The notes below the pieces were generated by a model. That model saw nothing but the letters and a program-made list of their open reading frames with translations, was not told the origin of the DNA and ran no database searches. From an uncultured Pseudomonas sp. (GTDB lineage Bacteria; Pseudomonadota; Gammaproteobacteria; Pseudomonadales; Pseudomonadaceae), in assembly GCA_943912755.1 (NCBI GenBank), contig CALTWF010000002.1:86146-150145 (forward strand): DNA of 64,000 nt. The letters are read 5' to 3'. Position 1 is the first letter of the stretch. The number at the start of each line of letters is the position of its first letter. This document shows, piece after piece, positions 45,656-53,255 of the stretch. Made by a program: the position numbers and the translations under genes.

Positions 45656-46972
45656 ATGGGCCCATGGCTCGACAGCCTGACCGGCTGGCTGACGGCAAAC
45701 CCGCAATGGCTGGGATTGGCGATTTTTCTGGTGGCCTGCGTGGAGTGCCTGGCTATAGCCGGGATCATCGTGCCCGGCACCGTCCTGCTGTTCGCCGTGG
45801 CCGTGCTGGCCGGCAGCGGCGCGCTGTCATTGCACGAAACCCTGCTCCTGGGCTTTCTCGGCGGGCTGCTGGGTGATGCGATCTCCTACACGCTCGGCCG
45901 ACGCTTCCATCAGAATATTCGCCGCCTGCCGCTGCTACGCCATCACCCGGAGTGGATCGGCAGTGCCGAGACCTATTTCCACCGCTACGGCATCGCCAGC
46001 CTTCTGGTAGGCCGCTTCATCGGGCCGCTGCGGCCGATGCTGCCGATGGTCGCGGGGATGTTCGACATGCCGCTGCCGCGCTTCATCGCGGTCAGCCTGA
46101 TTTCCGCCGCTGGCTGGTCCCTGGCCTACCTGCTGCCCGGCTGGGCCACTGGTGCAGCGATGCGCCTGCCGCTGCCCGACGGTTTCTGGCCGCAGGCCGG
46201 AGTGGTGGCTGCCGGCCTCGCGGTGCTGGTCGGCCTGAGCATCAACAGCTCGCTGCGCGCCCAGCCCCGCGGCACCCGGCTGATCGCCGCGGTGAGCCTG
46301 GCGATGCTGCTGGCGACCTTCTTCGGCTGGCCCTACCTGACCCACTTCGACCAGGGCCTGATGGCGCTGGTCCAGGAACATCGCAGCGACTACCTGAACA
46401 GCGCCATGGTGCTGGTCACCCGCCTCGGCGACTTCCGCACCCAGTTCACCGTCGCCGCCGTGCTGGTCGTGCTGCTCCTGCTCACCCGGCAATGGCGCCC
46501 GGCCTTCTTCGCCGCCGCCACCCTGGGCGGAACCGCAGTCTGCAATGCCGGCCTGAAGTGGTTTTTCGCCCGCGCCCGGCCGGAGGTCCTGACCGATCCG
46601 CTGACCACCTACAGCATGCCCAGCGGCCATAGCTCGGCGTCCTTCGCCTTCTTCCTGACCCTGGCGGTCCTGGCCGGCCGCGGCCAGCCGCCGCGCATGC
46701 GCCTGACCTGGATCCTGCTGGGCTGCCTGCCGGCACTGTCGATTGCCCTGTCGCGGGTCTATCTCGGCGTGCACTGGCCGACCGACATCCTCGCCGGTGG
46801 CCTGCTGGCCTGCTGTGTGTGCGCCACGAGCCTGACCTTCATCCAGTATCGCGAGCCGCTGAATGCCATGTCGCTGCGGGTGTGGTGGCTGATCCTGCCG
46901 GCCTGCATCGGCGTGCTGGCGTTCTTCGCCCTGCACGCCCTGCCCCGCGCACTGCTGCGCTACTCGTACTGA
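45656..46972 (+). CDS. DedA-PAP2 fusion membrane phosphatase
   Basis: A 438-residue protein with about 11 hydrophobic segments. The N-terminal half is DedA/SNARE-associated: GIIVPGTVLLFAVAVLAGSG, GGLLGDAISYTLGRRF and VGRFIGPLRPMLPMVAGMFD. The C-terminal half is a PAP2 phosphatase with KWFFARARPEVLT, SMPSGHSSASFAFF and SRVYLGVHWPTDILAG, giving the K-x6-RP, PSGH and SR-x5-H-x3-D motifs. It may dephosphorylate or move lipid phosphates, perhaps undecaprenyl pyrophosphate. The substrate is not known. Confidence 0.9.
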   Translation: MGPWLDSLTGWLTANPQWLGLAIFLVACVECLAIAGIIVPGTVLLFAVAVLAGSGALSLHETLLLGFLGGLLGDAISYTLGRRFHQNIRRLPLLRHHPEWIGSAETYFHRYGIASLLVGRFIGPLRPMLPMVAGMFDMPLPRFIAVSLISAAGWSLAYLLPGWATGAAMRLPLPDGFWPQAGVVAAGLAVLVGLSINSSLRAQPRGTRLIAAVSLAMLLATFFGWPYLTHFDQGLMALVQEHRSDYLNSAMVLVTRLGDFRTQFTVAAVLVVLLLLTRQWRPAFFAAATLGGTAVCNAGLKWFFARARPEVLTDPLTTYSMPSGHSSASFAFFLTLAVLAGRGQPPRMRLTWILLGCLPALSIALSRVYLGVHWPTDILAGGLLACCVCATSLTFIQYREPLNAMSLRVWWLILPACIGVLAFFALHALPRALLRYSY

Positions 46973-46975
46973 GGA

Positions 46976-47566
46976 TCAGGCGAAGAGTTCGCCCTGGATG
47001 CGGTCGAGCAGCGACTGGATCGCGACCAGGCGCTGGGTGGGGGAATCGATGGCCAGCAGCTTGAGCTTGTCCTGGTCATCGAACGGCAGCAGGTAGGCCA
47101 GCTGGTTGGCCAGGGCCTGCTTGCCGCTGACCTGGCTGGCCATGTCCAGGCCCGAGACCATCGGGTGCTCGGCCAGGGCCATCAGCAAGGCCAGCAGATC
47201 GTCGTCTTCCTCGTCGAGCGGCTGGTCGGCCTGCTCATCGAGCCAACGCACATCGGCCACCAGCAGGTTGTCCTTGCGCACGTCGAAGTCATCGACCATG
47301 AAACGCCGCTCGCCCTTGACCCGAATCCCCAGCAGCCCGTTGTCCTGTTGCTGGAAATCCTCGATCAGTGCCTGGCAGCCGATCCCGGCAAAGGACTCCG
47401 GCGCCCTGCCGACCTGCTCCCCTTCAAGAATGCATACCACGCCAAAGCCACCGCCCTGCTTCATGCAACGACCGATCATGTCCAGGTAACGCGCCTCGAA
47501 GATCTGCAAATCCAGGTTACAGCCGGGAAACAACACGGTATTCAGGGCGAACAGGGGCAAACTCAT
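46976..47566 (-). CDS. LON-substrate-binding domain protein
   Basis: A 196-residue protein consisting only of the N-terminal Lon domain: LPLFALNTVLFPGCNLDLQI, FEARYLDMIGRCMKQGGGFG and GIRVKGERRFMV, with a helical tail (LLAIDSPTQRLVAIQSLLDR). No protease domain is attached. Such stand-alone proteins are common but unassigned; binding of unfolded peptides is inferred from the Lon domain. Confidence 0.9.
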   Translation of the reverse strand: MSLPLFALNTVLFPGCNLDLQIFEARYLDMIGRCMKQGGGFGVVCILEGEQVGRAPESFAGIGCQALIEDFQQQDNGLLGIRVKGERRFMVDDFDVRKDNLLVADVRWLDEQADQPLDEEDDDLLALLMALAEHPMVSGLDMASQVSGKQALANQLAYLLPFDDQDKLKLLAIDSPTQRLVAIQSLLDRIQGELFA

Positions 47567-47575
47567 TGCAGCTCC

Positions 47576-48292
47576 TCAGGCAACCAGGCTGACCGCCAGC
47601 GGCAGGAACACCGCGGTGGCCACGCCCATCAGGCTCATGGCCAGGGCTGCGAAAGCCCCGCACTCTTCACTTTCCTGCAAGGCCACCGATGTGCCTACCG
47701 CGTGGGCGGTCAGGCCGAGGGCCATGCCCCGGGCCTCGGGGCTGCGCACGCCGAGGCGGGTCAGCAGGGCCGGGCCGAAGATCGCCCCGATCACCCCGGT
47801 GATCAGCACGAACACCGCCGCCAGGGCCGCCACCCCGCCGATCTGCTCGGCCACCAGCATGGCGATGGGCGAAGTCACCGACTTCGGCGCCAGGGTCATC
47901 AGGATCATGTGCTCGGCGCCGAACCACCAGCCCAGCAGCAGGCAGATGCCGGTGGCGAACACGCCTCCGACTACCAGCGTAGTAAATGTCGGCCAGAACA
48001 GTTGGCGGATGCGCCGCAGGTTGAGATAGAGCGGAACGGCCAGGGCGACGGTGGCCGGGCCGAGGAGCACGTTCATGATCTCCGTGCTCTTGCGGTACTC
48101 GGCATAGGTCAGGCCGCAGCCCAGCAGCACGCCGACCACCACCAGCATCGATACCAGCACGGGCTGGAGGAAGATCCAGCGGGTTTTCTCGTAGGCGGCG
48201 ATAACGATCTGGTAGGCCGCCAGGGTGATGCCGATGCCGAACAGCGGATGATGGATCACCGCCTGGGTCGCGCCGTGCCAATCGAGCATCAT
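47576..48292 (-). CDS. LrgB/YohK-like membrane protein
   Basis: A 238-residue integral membrane protein with 6-7 hydrophobic segments: PLFGIGITLAAYQIV, FGAEHMILMTLAPKSVTSPI and GIVGAIFGPALLTRLGVR-like, then AMSLMGVATAVFLPLAV. The TAPKSVTxPIA segment is characteristic of LrgB/CidB. In other bacteria it modulates cell lysis, or in plants and E. coli exports glycolate or related acids. It overlaps the LrgA-like stop by 4 bases. Confidence 0.9.
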   Translation of the reverse strand: MMLDWHGATQAVIHHPLFGIGITLAAYQIVIAAYEKTRWIFLQPVLVSMLVVVGVLLGCGLTYAEYRKSTEIMNVLLGPATVALAVPLYLNLRRIRQLFWPTFTTLVVGGVFATGICLLLGWWFGAEHMILMTLAPKSVTSPIAMLVAEQIGGVAALAAVFVLITGVIGAIFGPALLTRLGVRSPEARGMALGLTAHAVGTSVALQESEECGAFAALAMSLMGVATAVFLPLAVSLVA

Positions 48293-48651
48293 GGGCGCTC
48301 CCCGGAGTGCTTGCCGCGGTTGATCATCTTCTGCATCAGCACGCCGCAGAAGGCCATGGCCAGCACCAGCGAAAGCACCAGCGCGCCGGCGATGGGCCAG
48401 AAGTCGGCGACGATATCGGCGGCGTAGACCATCACCCCGACCGCCGGCGGCACCAGCAGCAGCGGCAGGTAACGCAGCAGGCTGGAGGACGCCTCGCTCA
48501 ACGGCGCGCCGACTTCACCGCGCAGCATCAGGAACCCCAGCAACAGCACCAGGCCGATGATCGGACCGGGCAGGATCGGCACCAGCAAATGATTGATCGC
48601 CGTTCCGAGCAACTGGAACAGCACGAGCCACGTCAAACCGCGCAACAACAT
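48289..48651 (-). CDS. LrgA/CidA-like holin-type protein
   Basis: A 120-residue membrane protein with four hydrophobic segments, typical of LrgA/CidA: LGTAINHLLVPILPGPIIGL, RYLPLLLVPPAVGVMVYAAD. The overlap with the LrgB-like start (ATGA type) indicates one coupled operon. The pair is thought to regulate murein hydrolase access or small-acid export. It is divergent from the MaoC gene. Confidence 0.9.
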   Translation of the reverse strand: MLLRGLTWLVLFQLLGTAINHLLVPILPGPIIGLVLLLGFLMLRGEVGAPLSEASSSLLRYLPLLLVPPAVGVMVYAADIVADFWPIAGALVLSLVLAMAFCGVLMQKMINRGKHSGERP

Positions 48652-48821
48652 CGCATACCTCCCTCGAAACCGACGGCCATTATAAGCACGCTATCGACCT
48701 GCCTATACCCCGACATTCGCCCGGGCCATGGGCACTTGACCGAGCCATCATCGCGTGCTGATCTTAGCCATTCGGATCTTCGCTGGTCACAAAGAAATCA
48801 AAGACAATCAGGAGAGTCGCG

Positions 48822-49277
48822 ATGCCCTATGTACCCGTTGCAGAGCTGTCGCAGTACGTTGGAAAGGAACTGGGACGTTCCGAATGGCTGAAGATCGACC
48901 AAGAGCGGATCAACCTGTTCGCCGAGGCCACCGGAGACTTCCAGTTCATTCATGTGGACCCGGCGAAGGCGGCGAAAACGCCATTTGGCAGCACCATCGC
49001 CCACGGTTTCCTCACCCTGTCGCTGATTCCCAAGCTGATGGAGGACATCCTCGTTCTCCCTGAAGGCCTGAAGATGGTGGTCAACTATGGCCTGGACAGC
49101 GTGCGCTTCATTCAGCCGGTGAAAGTCGACTCGCGGGTGCGCCTGGCGGTCAGCCTCACCGAAGTCACCGAGAAGAAACCCGGGCAATGGCTGCTCAAGG
49201 CCACCGCCACCCTGGAGATCGACGGCGAAGACAAGCCCGCCTACATCGCCGAGCCCCTCTCCCTCGCATTCGTCTGA
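48822..49277 (+). CDS. MaoC-family hotdog dehydratase
   Basis: A 151-residue hotdog-fold protein. INLFAEATGDFQFIHVDPAK, then FGSTIAHGFLTLSLIPKL, is the R-hydratase pattern with the catalytic Asp and His. It likely hydrates an enoyl thioester; the physiological acyl chain is unknown. A GAAACGGCC/GGCCGTTTC hairpin follows the stop at 49291-49312. Confidence 0.92.
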   Translation: MPYVPVAELSQYVGKELGRSEWLKIDQERINLFAEATGDFQFIHVDPAKAAKTPFGSTIAHGFLTLSLIPKLMEDILVLPEGLKMVVNYGLDSVRFIQPVKVDSRVRLAVSLTEVTEKKPGQWLLKATATLEIDGEDKPAYIAEPLSLAFV

Positions 49278-49290
49278 CCCAGTCCTACTG

Positions 49291-49312
49291 AAACGGCCTA
49301 CGGGCCGTTTCA
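49291..49312 (+). terminator. Hairpin after the MaoC gene
   Basis: GAAACGGCC (49291-49299) pairs with GGCCGTTTC (49304-49312). No T-run follows, so terminator function is uncertain. Confidence 0.45.
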
Positions 49313-49367
49313 CCCCCGGCCGGCTTCTGCGGCATACTCGGGGAGCCTCGTTCCTCCGGACCCTGTC

Positions 49368-51089
49368 ATGCGCCCTCTCGTTCCATTTGCCCTGGTTCTC
49401 CTGCTCGCCGCCTGTGGCGACGGGGAATCGCTGTCGCCGCCCGATGCCCGCCTGCCCGATGGCGGCCGCTACCGGGGCGAGGTGGTGGATGGCCTGCTGC
49501 AGGGCGAAGGACGCATCGATTACCCCAATGGCAGCTGGTACGCCGGTCATTTCAGCAATGGCCAGTGGGATGGCCAGGGTGAATGGCACGGCAGCAACGG
49601 CGAGGTCTATGTCGGTCAGTTCCAGCAGGGCCTGTTCCACGGCCAGGGCAAGCTGACCACGCTGAACAGCAACTACACCGGCGGTTTCAAGCTGGGGCGG
49701 CGTGATGGCGAAGGCACCCTGCGCGACGGAGCCCAGCACTACAGCGGCCAATTCAAGGACGACCAATACAACGGCGCCGGCAAGCTGGTCCTGGCCGACG
49801 GCAGCCAGTACCAGGGCCAGTTCGCCAAGGGCAAGCCGAATGGCGAAGGCGTGCGCAGCGACACCAGCGGCAACCAGTTCAGCGGGCGCTTCGTCGATGG
49901 CGAACTGAACGGCACCGGCACCTTCAACAGCGCCGAGGGCGACCAGTACATCGGCGACTTCAAGGCCAATCGCCTGGAGGGTCGCGGGCGTTACGAGAAC
50001 GTCGACGGCGACGTGTGGATCGGCGAGTTCAAGGACGGCTCGCTGAGCGGCCCGGGAGAGCTGTTTGCCGTCGATGGCAGTCATTACAAGGGCGGCTTCC
50101 GCGACTGGCGCTTCGCCGGCAAGGGGCGCCTGCAACTGGCGGATGGCAGCGTCTACACCGGCGGTTTCGAAAACGATGCCTACCAGGGCACGGGGCGCCT
50201 GGTGCTGTCCGACGGCAAGGTCGAGGATGGCCACTGGATCAACGGCCTGCGGGTGCGCGACGAAAAAGGTCGCCTGCTGCCCGACCCGCTGGAGCAGGCG
50301 CTGCTCAACCAGGGCGGCCTGCTGGAGAAGGAGCTGGCGAAGGTCCCGGCCTCGACGGCGGCCATCGAACTGTACAGCCTGACCCTGGCCGGCGACGGCA
50401 ACCAGAGCGTATTCCTGCGCGAGGCCGACTACGTCAGCGAGATGCTCAAGACCCGCTTCGGTGCCACCGGCCAGATCACCCTGGTCAACCACCGCGACCA
50501 CCTCGCCGACCGCGCCATGGCCACCCGCGAAAACCTCGCCCGCTCGGCCCGCCGCCTGGCCGAACGCAGCGGCCCGGAAGACCTGGTGTTCATCTACCTG
50601 ACCAGCCACGGCAGCCACGAGCACGAACTGGTACTGGACCAGCCGCGCCTGCAACTGGCCGACCTGCCCGCCGACGAACTGGCCGCCGCCCTCGCCCCGC
50701 TCAAGGAGCGTGACAAGGTCATCGTCATCTCCGCCTGCTATTCCGGTGGCTACATCGAACCACTGAAGGACGAACGCACGCTGATCATGACCGCATCGCG
50801 GGCCGACCGGGTTTCGTTCGGCTGCTCGGAAGAGGCGGACTTCACCTATTTCGGCGACGCCCTGTTCGCCCAGGCGCTGAACCAGACCGACGACCTGCAA
50901 CAGGCGTTCGAACTTGCCAGGGCCCATGTGGCCCAACGAGAACAAGCCGAGGACTTCGACGCCTCGGAGCCGCAGATCTGGGCCCCGAAAGGCGTACTCG
51001 CCCATTGGCAAAAGCTGCGCCAGCAACAGGCCCGGAAGGCCTTGCAAAGTACTGCGCAGGCTGAGGAAAAAAGCCTGTCGAGCCACTAA
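49368..51089 (+). CDS. MORN-repeat lipoprotein with C13 (legumain-like) protease domain
   Basis: A 573-residue lipoprotein (lipobox LLAAC at residues 12-16). Residues of about 35-295 hold some ten MORN repeats of the type G-x-YxGxFxxGxxxGxGxxxxxDG. After a linker, residues of about 330-515 form a peptidase C13 domain with the dyad His414 (YLTSHGS) and Cys457 (VISACYSGGY), as in legumain and GPI8. The protein is therefore a probable envelope Asn/Asp-type protease tethered by lipid, with the MORN array facing membrane or peptidoglycan. Substrates are unknown. It lies alone between MaoC and the NAD(P)-binding gene. Confidence 0.88.
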   Translation: MRPLVPFALVLLLAACGDGESLSPPDARLPDGGRYRGEVVDGLLQGEGRIDYPNGSWYAGHFSNGQWDGQGEWHGSNGEVYVGQFQQGLFHGQGKLTTLNSNYTGGFKLGRRDGEGTLRDGAQHYSGQFKDDQYNGAGKLVLADGSQYQGQFAKGKPNGEGVRSDTSGNQFSGRFVDGELNGTGTFNSAEGDQYIGDFKANRLEGRGRYENVDGDVWIGEFKDGSLSGPGELFAVDGSHYKGGFRDWRFAGKGRLQLADGSVYTGGFENDAYQGTGRLVLSDGKVEDGHWINGLRVRDEKGRLLPDPLEQALLNQGGLLEKELAKVPASTAAIELYSLTLAGDGNQSVFLREADYVSEMLKTRFGATGQITLVNHRDHLADRAMATRENLARSARRLAERSGPEDLVFIYLTSHGSHEHELVLDQPRLQLADLPADELAAALAPLKERDKVIVISACYSGGYIEPLKDERTLIMTASRADRVSFGCSEEADFTYFGDALFAQALNQTDDLQQAFELARAHVAQREQAEDFDASEPQIWAPKGVLAHWQKLRQQQARKALQSTAQAEEKSLSSH

Positions 51090-51115
51090 GCTGAGCGTAT
51101 CAAGGGAGAAACATC

Positions 51116-51757
51116 ATGTACCTGACGCCGCAGCACATCCTGCTTGCTGGAGCCACCGGCCTTACCGGTGAACACCTTCTGGATCGCCTGCTCAACGAAC
51201 CGACCATCAGCCGCGTGCTCGCACCCACCCGCCGCCCGCTGGCCGAGCATCCCCACCTTGAGAATCCGGTGGGCGACCCGGCGGTATTCCTGCCGCAACT
51301 GAGCGGCCGGGTCGATATCGCCTTCTGCTGCCTGGGCACCACCATCAAGCAGGCGGGCTCGGAAAACGCCTTCCGCGCGGTGGACCTGGACATGGTGGTG
51401 GCCTTCAGCAAACGCGCCCGGGAAATGGGCGCGCGGCATCTGCTGGTGGTCAGCGCGATTGGCGCCGATCGCAAATCATCGGTGTTCTACAACCGGGTCA
51501 AGGGCGAAATGGAGGAAGCGCTCAAGGCCCAGGACTGGCCGCAACTGACCATCGCCCGGCCGTCGCTGCTGCTGGGCGAACGCACCGAACCGCGGCTGGC
51601 GGAAAAGGTGGCGGGGAGCCTGTCGCGGTTGATTCCCGGCAAGTACCACGGCATCGAGGCCTGCCAACTGGCCCGGGCGTTGTGGCGGTTGGCGCTGGAA
51701 GAGCAGGACGGGATCCGGATCGTCGAGTCCGATGAGTTGCGCAAGTTGGGGAAATGA
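51116..51757 (+). CDS. NAD(P)-binding SDR-like protein
   Basis: A 213-residue atypical short-chain dehydrogenase. HILLAGATGLTGEHLLDRLL is the Rossmann glycine motif, DIAFCCLGTTIKQAGSE and HLLVVSAIGADRKSSVFYNR complete the fold, with the Tyr-x3-Lys reading YNRVK. It resembles HTATIP2/YwnB-like oxidoreductases. The catalytic activity is unproven. It is the last core gene before the repeat-rich stretch and the microcin island. Confidence 0.88.
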   Translation: MYLTPQHILLAGATGLTGEHLLDRLLNEPTISRVLAPTRRPLAEHPHLENPVGDPAVFLPQLSGRVDIAFCCLGTTIKQAGSENAFRAVDLDMVVAFSKRAREMGARHLLVVSAIGADRKSSVFYNRVKGEMEEALKAQDWPQLTIARPSLLLGERTEPRLAEKVAGSLSRLIPGKYHGIEACQLARALWRLALEEQDGIRIVESDELRKLGK

Positions 51758-52155
51758 TCCATTGGCCTATCGCTGCATGGGTATCTGCATGTCGTTAGCC
51801 AGGTCCAACGCGGCCCCTGTGGGAGCTGGCTTGCCGGCGATGAGCATGGGTATCTACACATCTTCCGGTTTACCCAAACCATCCGTGCGACGCGGTCTTC
51901 GCTCAAGATGTGTAGATACCTATGCGGCGATGAGGCCCTCAGGAGCAACACAGACCAGCAAGATTGATTTCGAAGCGGATGGCCTCATCGTCGGCAAGCG
52001 GATCGCCGCCCGGCCGACTCCCACAGGGTTCTGGGCCAGCCGCAGTATCGGTGCTCGACGCGGTCCCTGTGGGAGCTGGCTTGCCAGCGATTGCGCCAGT
52101 GAATTCAGCATCATGATCGCTGCGGTTTGGCGCTCCGAACCGCAGCGATAAAGCC
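51758..52155. repeat. Cluster of REP and 21-base repeats
   Basis: No gene is visible. There are REP half-units at about 51820-51845 and 52063-52090 (TGTGGGAGCTGGCTTGCC), a further diverged one near 51965-52030, and an inverted pair of the 21-base repeat at 51844-51864 and 51905-51925. This stretch separates the NAD(P)-binding gene from the yceK copy. Confidence 0.8.
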
Positions 52156-52435
52156 CTAAATCCCCCCCCGAAGCCTGAAACCCCACCCCCAGCACCGACA
52201 ACGGCAACAGCACCGTATCCAGCACCATGCTCCCCGGCAGGTCCAGGCCCGGGTATTTCGGGGCCTCGGCGCCAAAACGGTCCTCGGCGCAACAGCCACC
52301 CTGCAGCGCGTACAGGTCCAGCCGCGTCCCCGAGTACACCACCGGCGCTCCCGGCATGGCCGCGTCCAGCGTGCGCACCGTGGCGCAGCCGGTCGCGCAG
52401 AGCACCACCAGCAGCGCGAACACCACGGACTTCAC
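52156..52435 (-). pseudogene. YceK-like lipoprotein, island-left copy with altered C-terminus
   Basis: From GTG 52435 the first 80 codons are identical to the intact copy at 57606-57893, including the signal peptide and lipobox (LCATGC). Near the end it lacks 3 codons and carries one extra G in a G-run (52172-52179 region), so the stop codon is read through and the frame runs on into REP sequence to 51920. I treat it as a damaged duplicate that probably arose when the island inserted. A product with an aberrant tail could still be made. Confidence 0.65.
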
Positions 52436-52495
52436 TCTTCGCCCCCGAAATGATGCTCGCCCCAGCGGGGCAGCATGTCCTGGGGGATGTTCAGC
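52190..52495 (+). repeat. Left direct repeat flanking the microcin island
   Basis: These 306 bases match 57648-57953 with two differences (52444 and 52465) and no gaps; weaker similarity continues about 35 bases further left. It contains most of the yceK-like gene and the last 64 bases of ubiX. After 52495 the sequence turns abruptly to unrelated AT-rich DNA. Confidence 0.95.
52432..52495 (-). pseudogene. ubiX 3' remnant
   Basis: Encodes the last 20 residues of UbiX (NIPQDMLPRWGEHHFGGEE) and its stop. The two base differences from the intact gene are both silent (Arg and Gly third positions), which suggests the copy came from a related but not identical Pseudomonas, or diverged under selection before truncation. 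Confidence 0.85.
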
Positions 52496-52980
52496 GGTTT
52501 CTACTCTCCCGTCCTTTCGCTCAGAGCCAATATTGCCAGCTCTGCCTTTCAGGGTTGCTGGATAAAAAGGTCAAGTTTTCTACTCAGACTGACGCATTTC
52601 TTTTCATATAGGTGTGAGCTTGGCGAGTTCAGAACGAAAATACCGGCCGCAAGAACGACCACTCGTCGCATATCACTAGTTAATTATAAAAAATAAAAAT
52701 CTACATAACCCTATTAAATATCCAGAACGCTCAAAACATACAGATAATTCCTACATATCTTTAGGAATCAGCAACATTCTGACGCCAAACCCTGTACCAG
52801 ACTCATATTTCACGCACATAACAAAGAATCATCTGAAGGAGATTTCCTACAAAAATACCCAACACAACGATCATGATCAAAAAATCACCAGACACACCGA
52901 ATTTGACACTACCTGGTCTGCCAGCTAACTATTTCCCACCTCTTGCAAAAGAGGAAAATCATTTCAATGGAGTTAAAACA
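52496..52980 (+). promoter_or_regulatory. AT-rich leader upstream of the microcin precursor
   Basis: A 485-base stretch with no convincing gene. It holds an inverted repeat ATTCCTA (52747-52753) and TAGGAAT (52762-52768), 8 bases apart, and several A/T tracts around 52680-52740. It presumably contains the promoter of the mcb-like genes and perhaps an operator. I cannot place -35/-10 boxes with confidence. Confidence 0.5.
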
Positions 52981-53199
52981 ATGAACAATGACCTGTGCGA
53001 AATGTTGCTACCCCTGAATGGAAAATTTAATGAATACGAGTCGGCGAATAATGGCGGCTCGGGCGGTTCTGGCGGTGGCGGCGGAAGTGGTGGAAGTGGA
53101 GGCGGGGGCGGTTGTAGTGGTGGGAGTGGCGGCAGCGGTGGTTGCGGCGGCGGGTGCAGCAGCATCAGTACGCAAATGACCAAGGAACGCAACAGCTAA
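52981..53199 (+). CDS. mcbA: Microcin B17-like RiPP precursor
   Basis: I choose ATG 52981 (GGAG, then 8 bases) over an in-frame ATG at 52873, whose nearest GGAG is over 30 bases away. This gives 72 residues; E. coli McbA has 69. Residues 1-24 form a leader (MNNDLCEMLLPLNGKFNEYE...) that I cannot align to the E. coli leader. Residues 25-59 are almost only Gly, Ser and Cys, like the microcin B17 core: a Gly/Ser run to 44, then Cys45-Ser46, Cys55 and Cys59-Ser60-Ser61. The tail ends SISTQMTKERNS, unlike the short GSHI end of McbA. Azole rings are expected at the Cys sites and some Ser. The mature product, a possible gyrase poison, is inferred from the operon. Confidence 0.85.
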   Translation: MNNDLCEMLLPLNGKFNEYESANNGGSGGSGGGGGSGGSGGGGGCSGGSGGSGGCGGGCSSISTQMTKERNS

Positions 53200-53208
53200 C
53201 TAAAACCA

Positions 53209-53241
53209 GAAGTAGGCAGTGATCTCCGCACTGCCTACTTC
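53209..53241 (+). terminator. Perfect 12-bp hairpin between precursor and enzyme genes
   Basis: GAAGTAGGCAGT (53209-53220) and ACTGCCTACTTC (53230-53241) pair perfectly around a 9-base loop, 10 bases past the mcbA stop and 14 before the mcbB start. No T-run follows. It probably protects the precursor mRNA or lowers read-through, giving more precursor than enzyme. Confidence 0.75.
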
Positions 53242-53255
53242 CAAAGGAACAGAAA

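Noticed and set aside
52475..52696. A 73-codon frame at the left edge of the island
   Set aside because: It begins inside the ubiX remnant, has no ribosome site and shows no protein family pattern.
52873..52980. N-terminal extension of the microcin precursor from ATG 52873 (108 residues in all)
   Set aside because: The nearest GGAG is over 30 bases upstream; ATG 52981 has a well-spaced GGAG and gives a length close to McbA.
53041..53160. Repetitive Gly/Ser codons as a tandem repeat or CRISPR
   Set aside because: Codons vary freely while the amino acids stay Gly/Ser/Cys; no spacers. It is the RiPP core.
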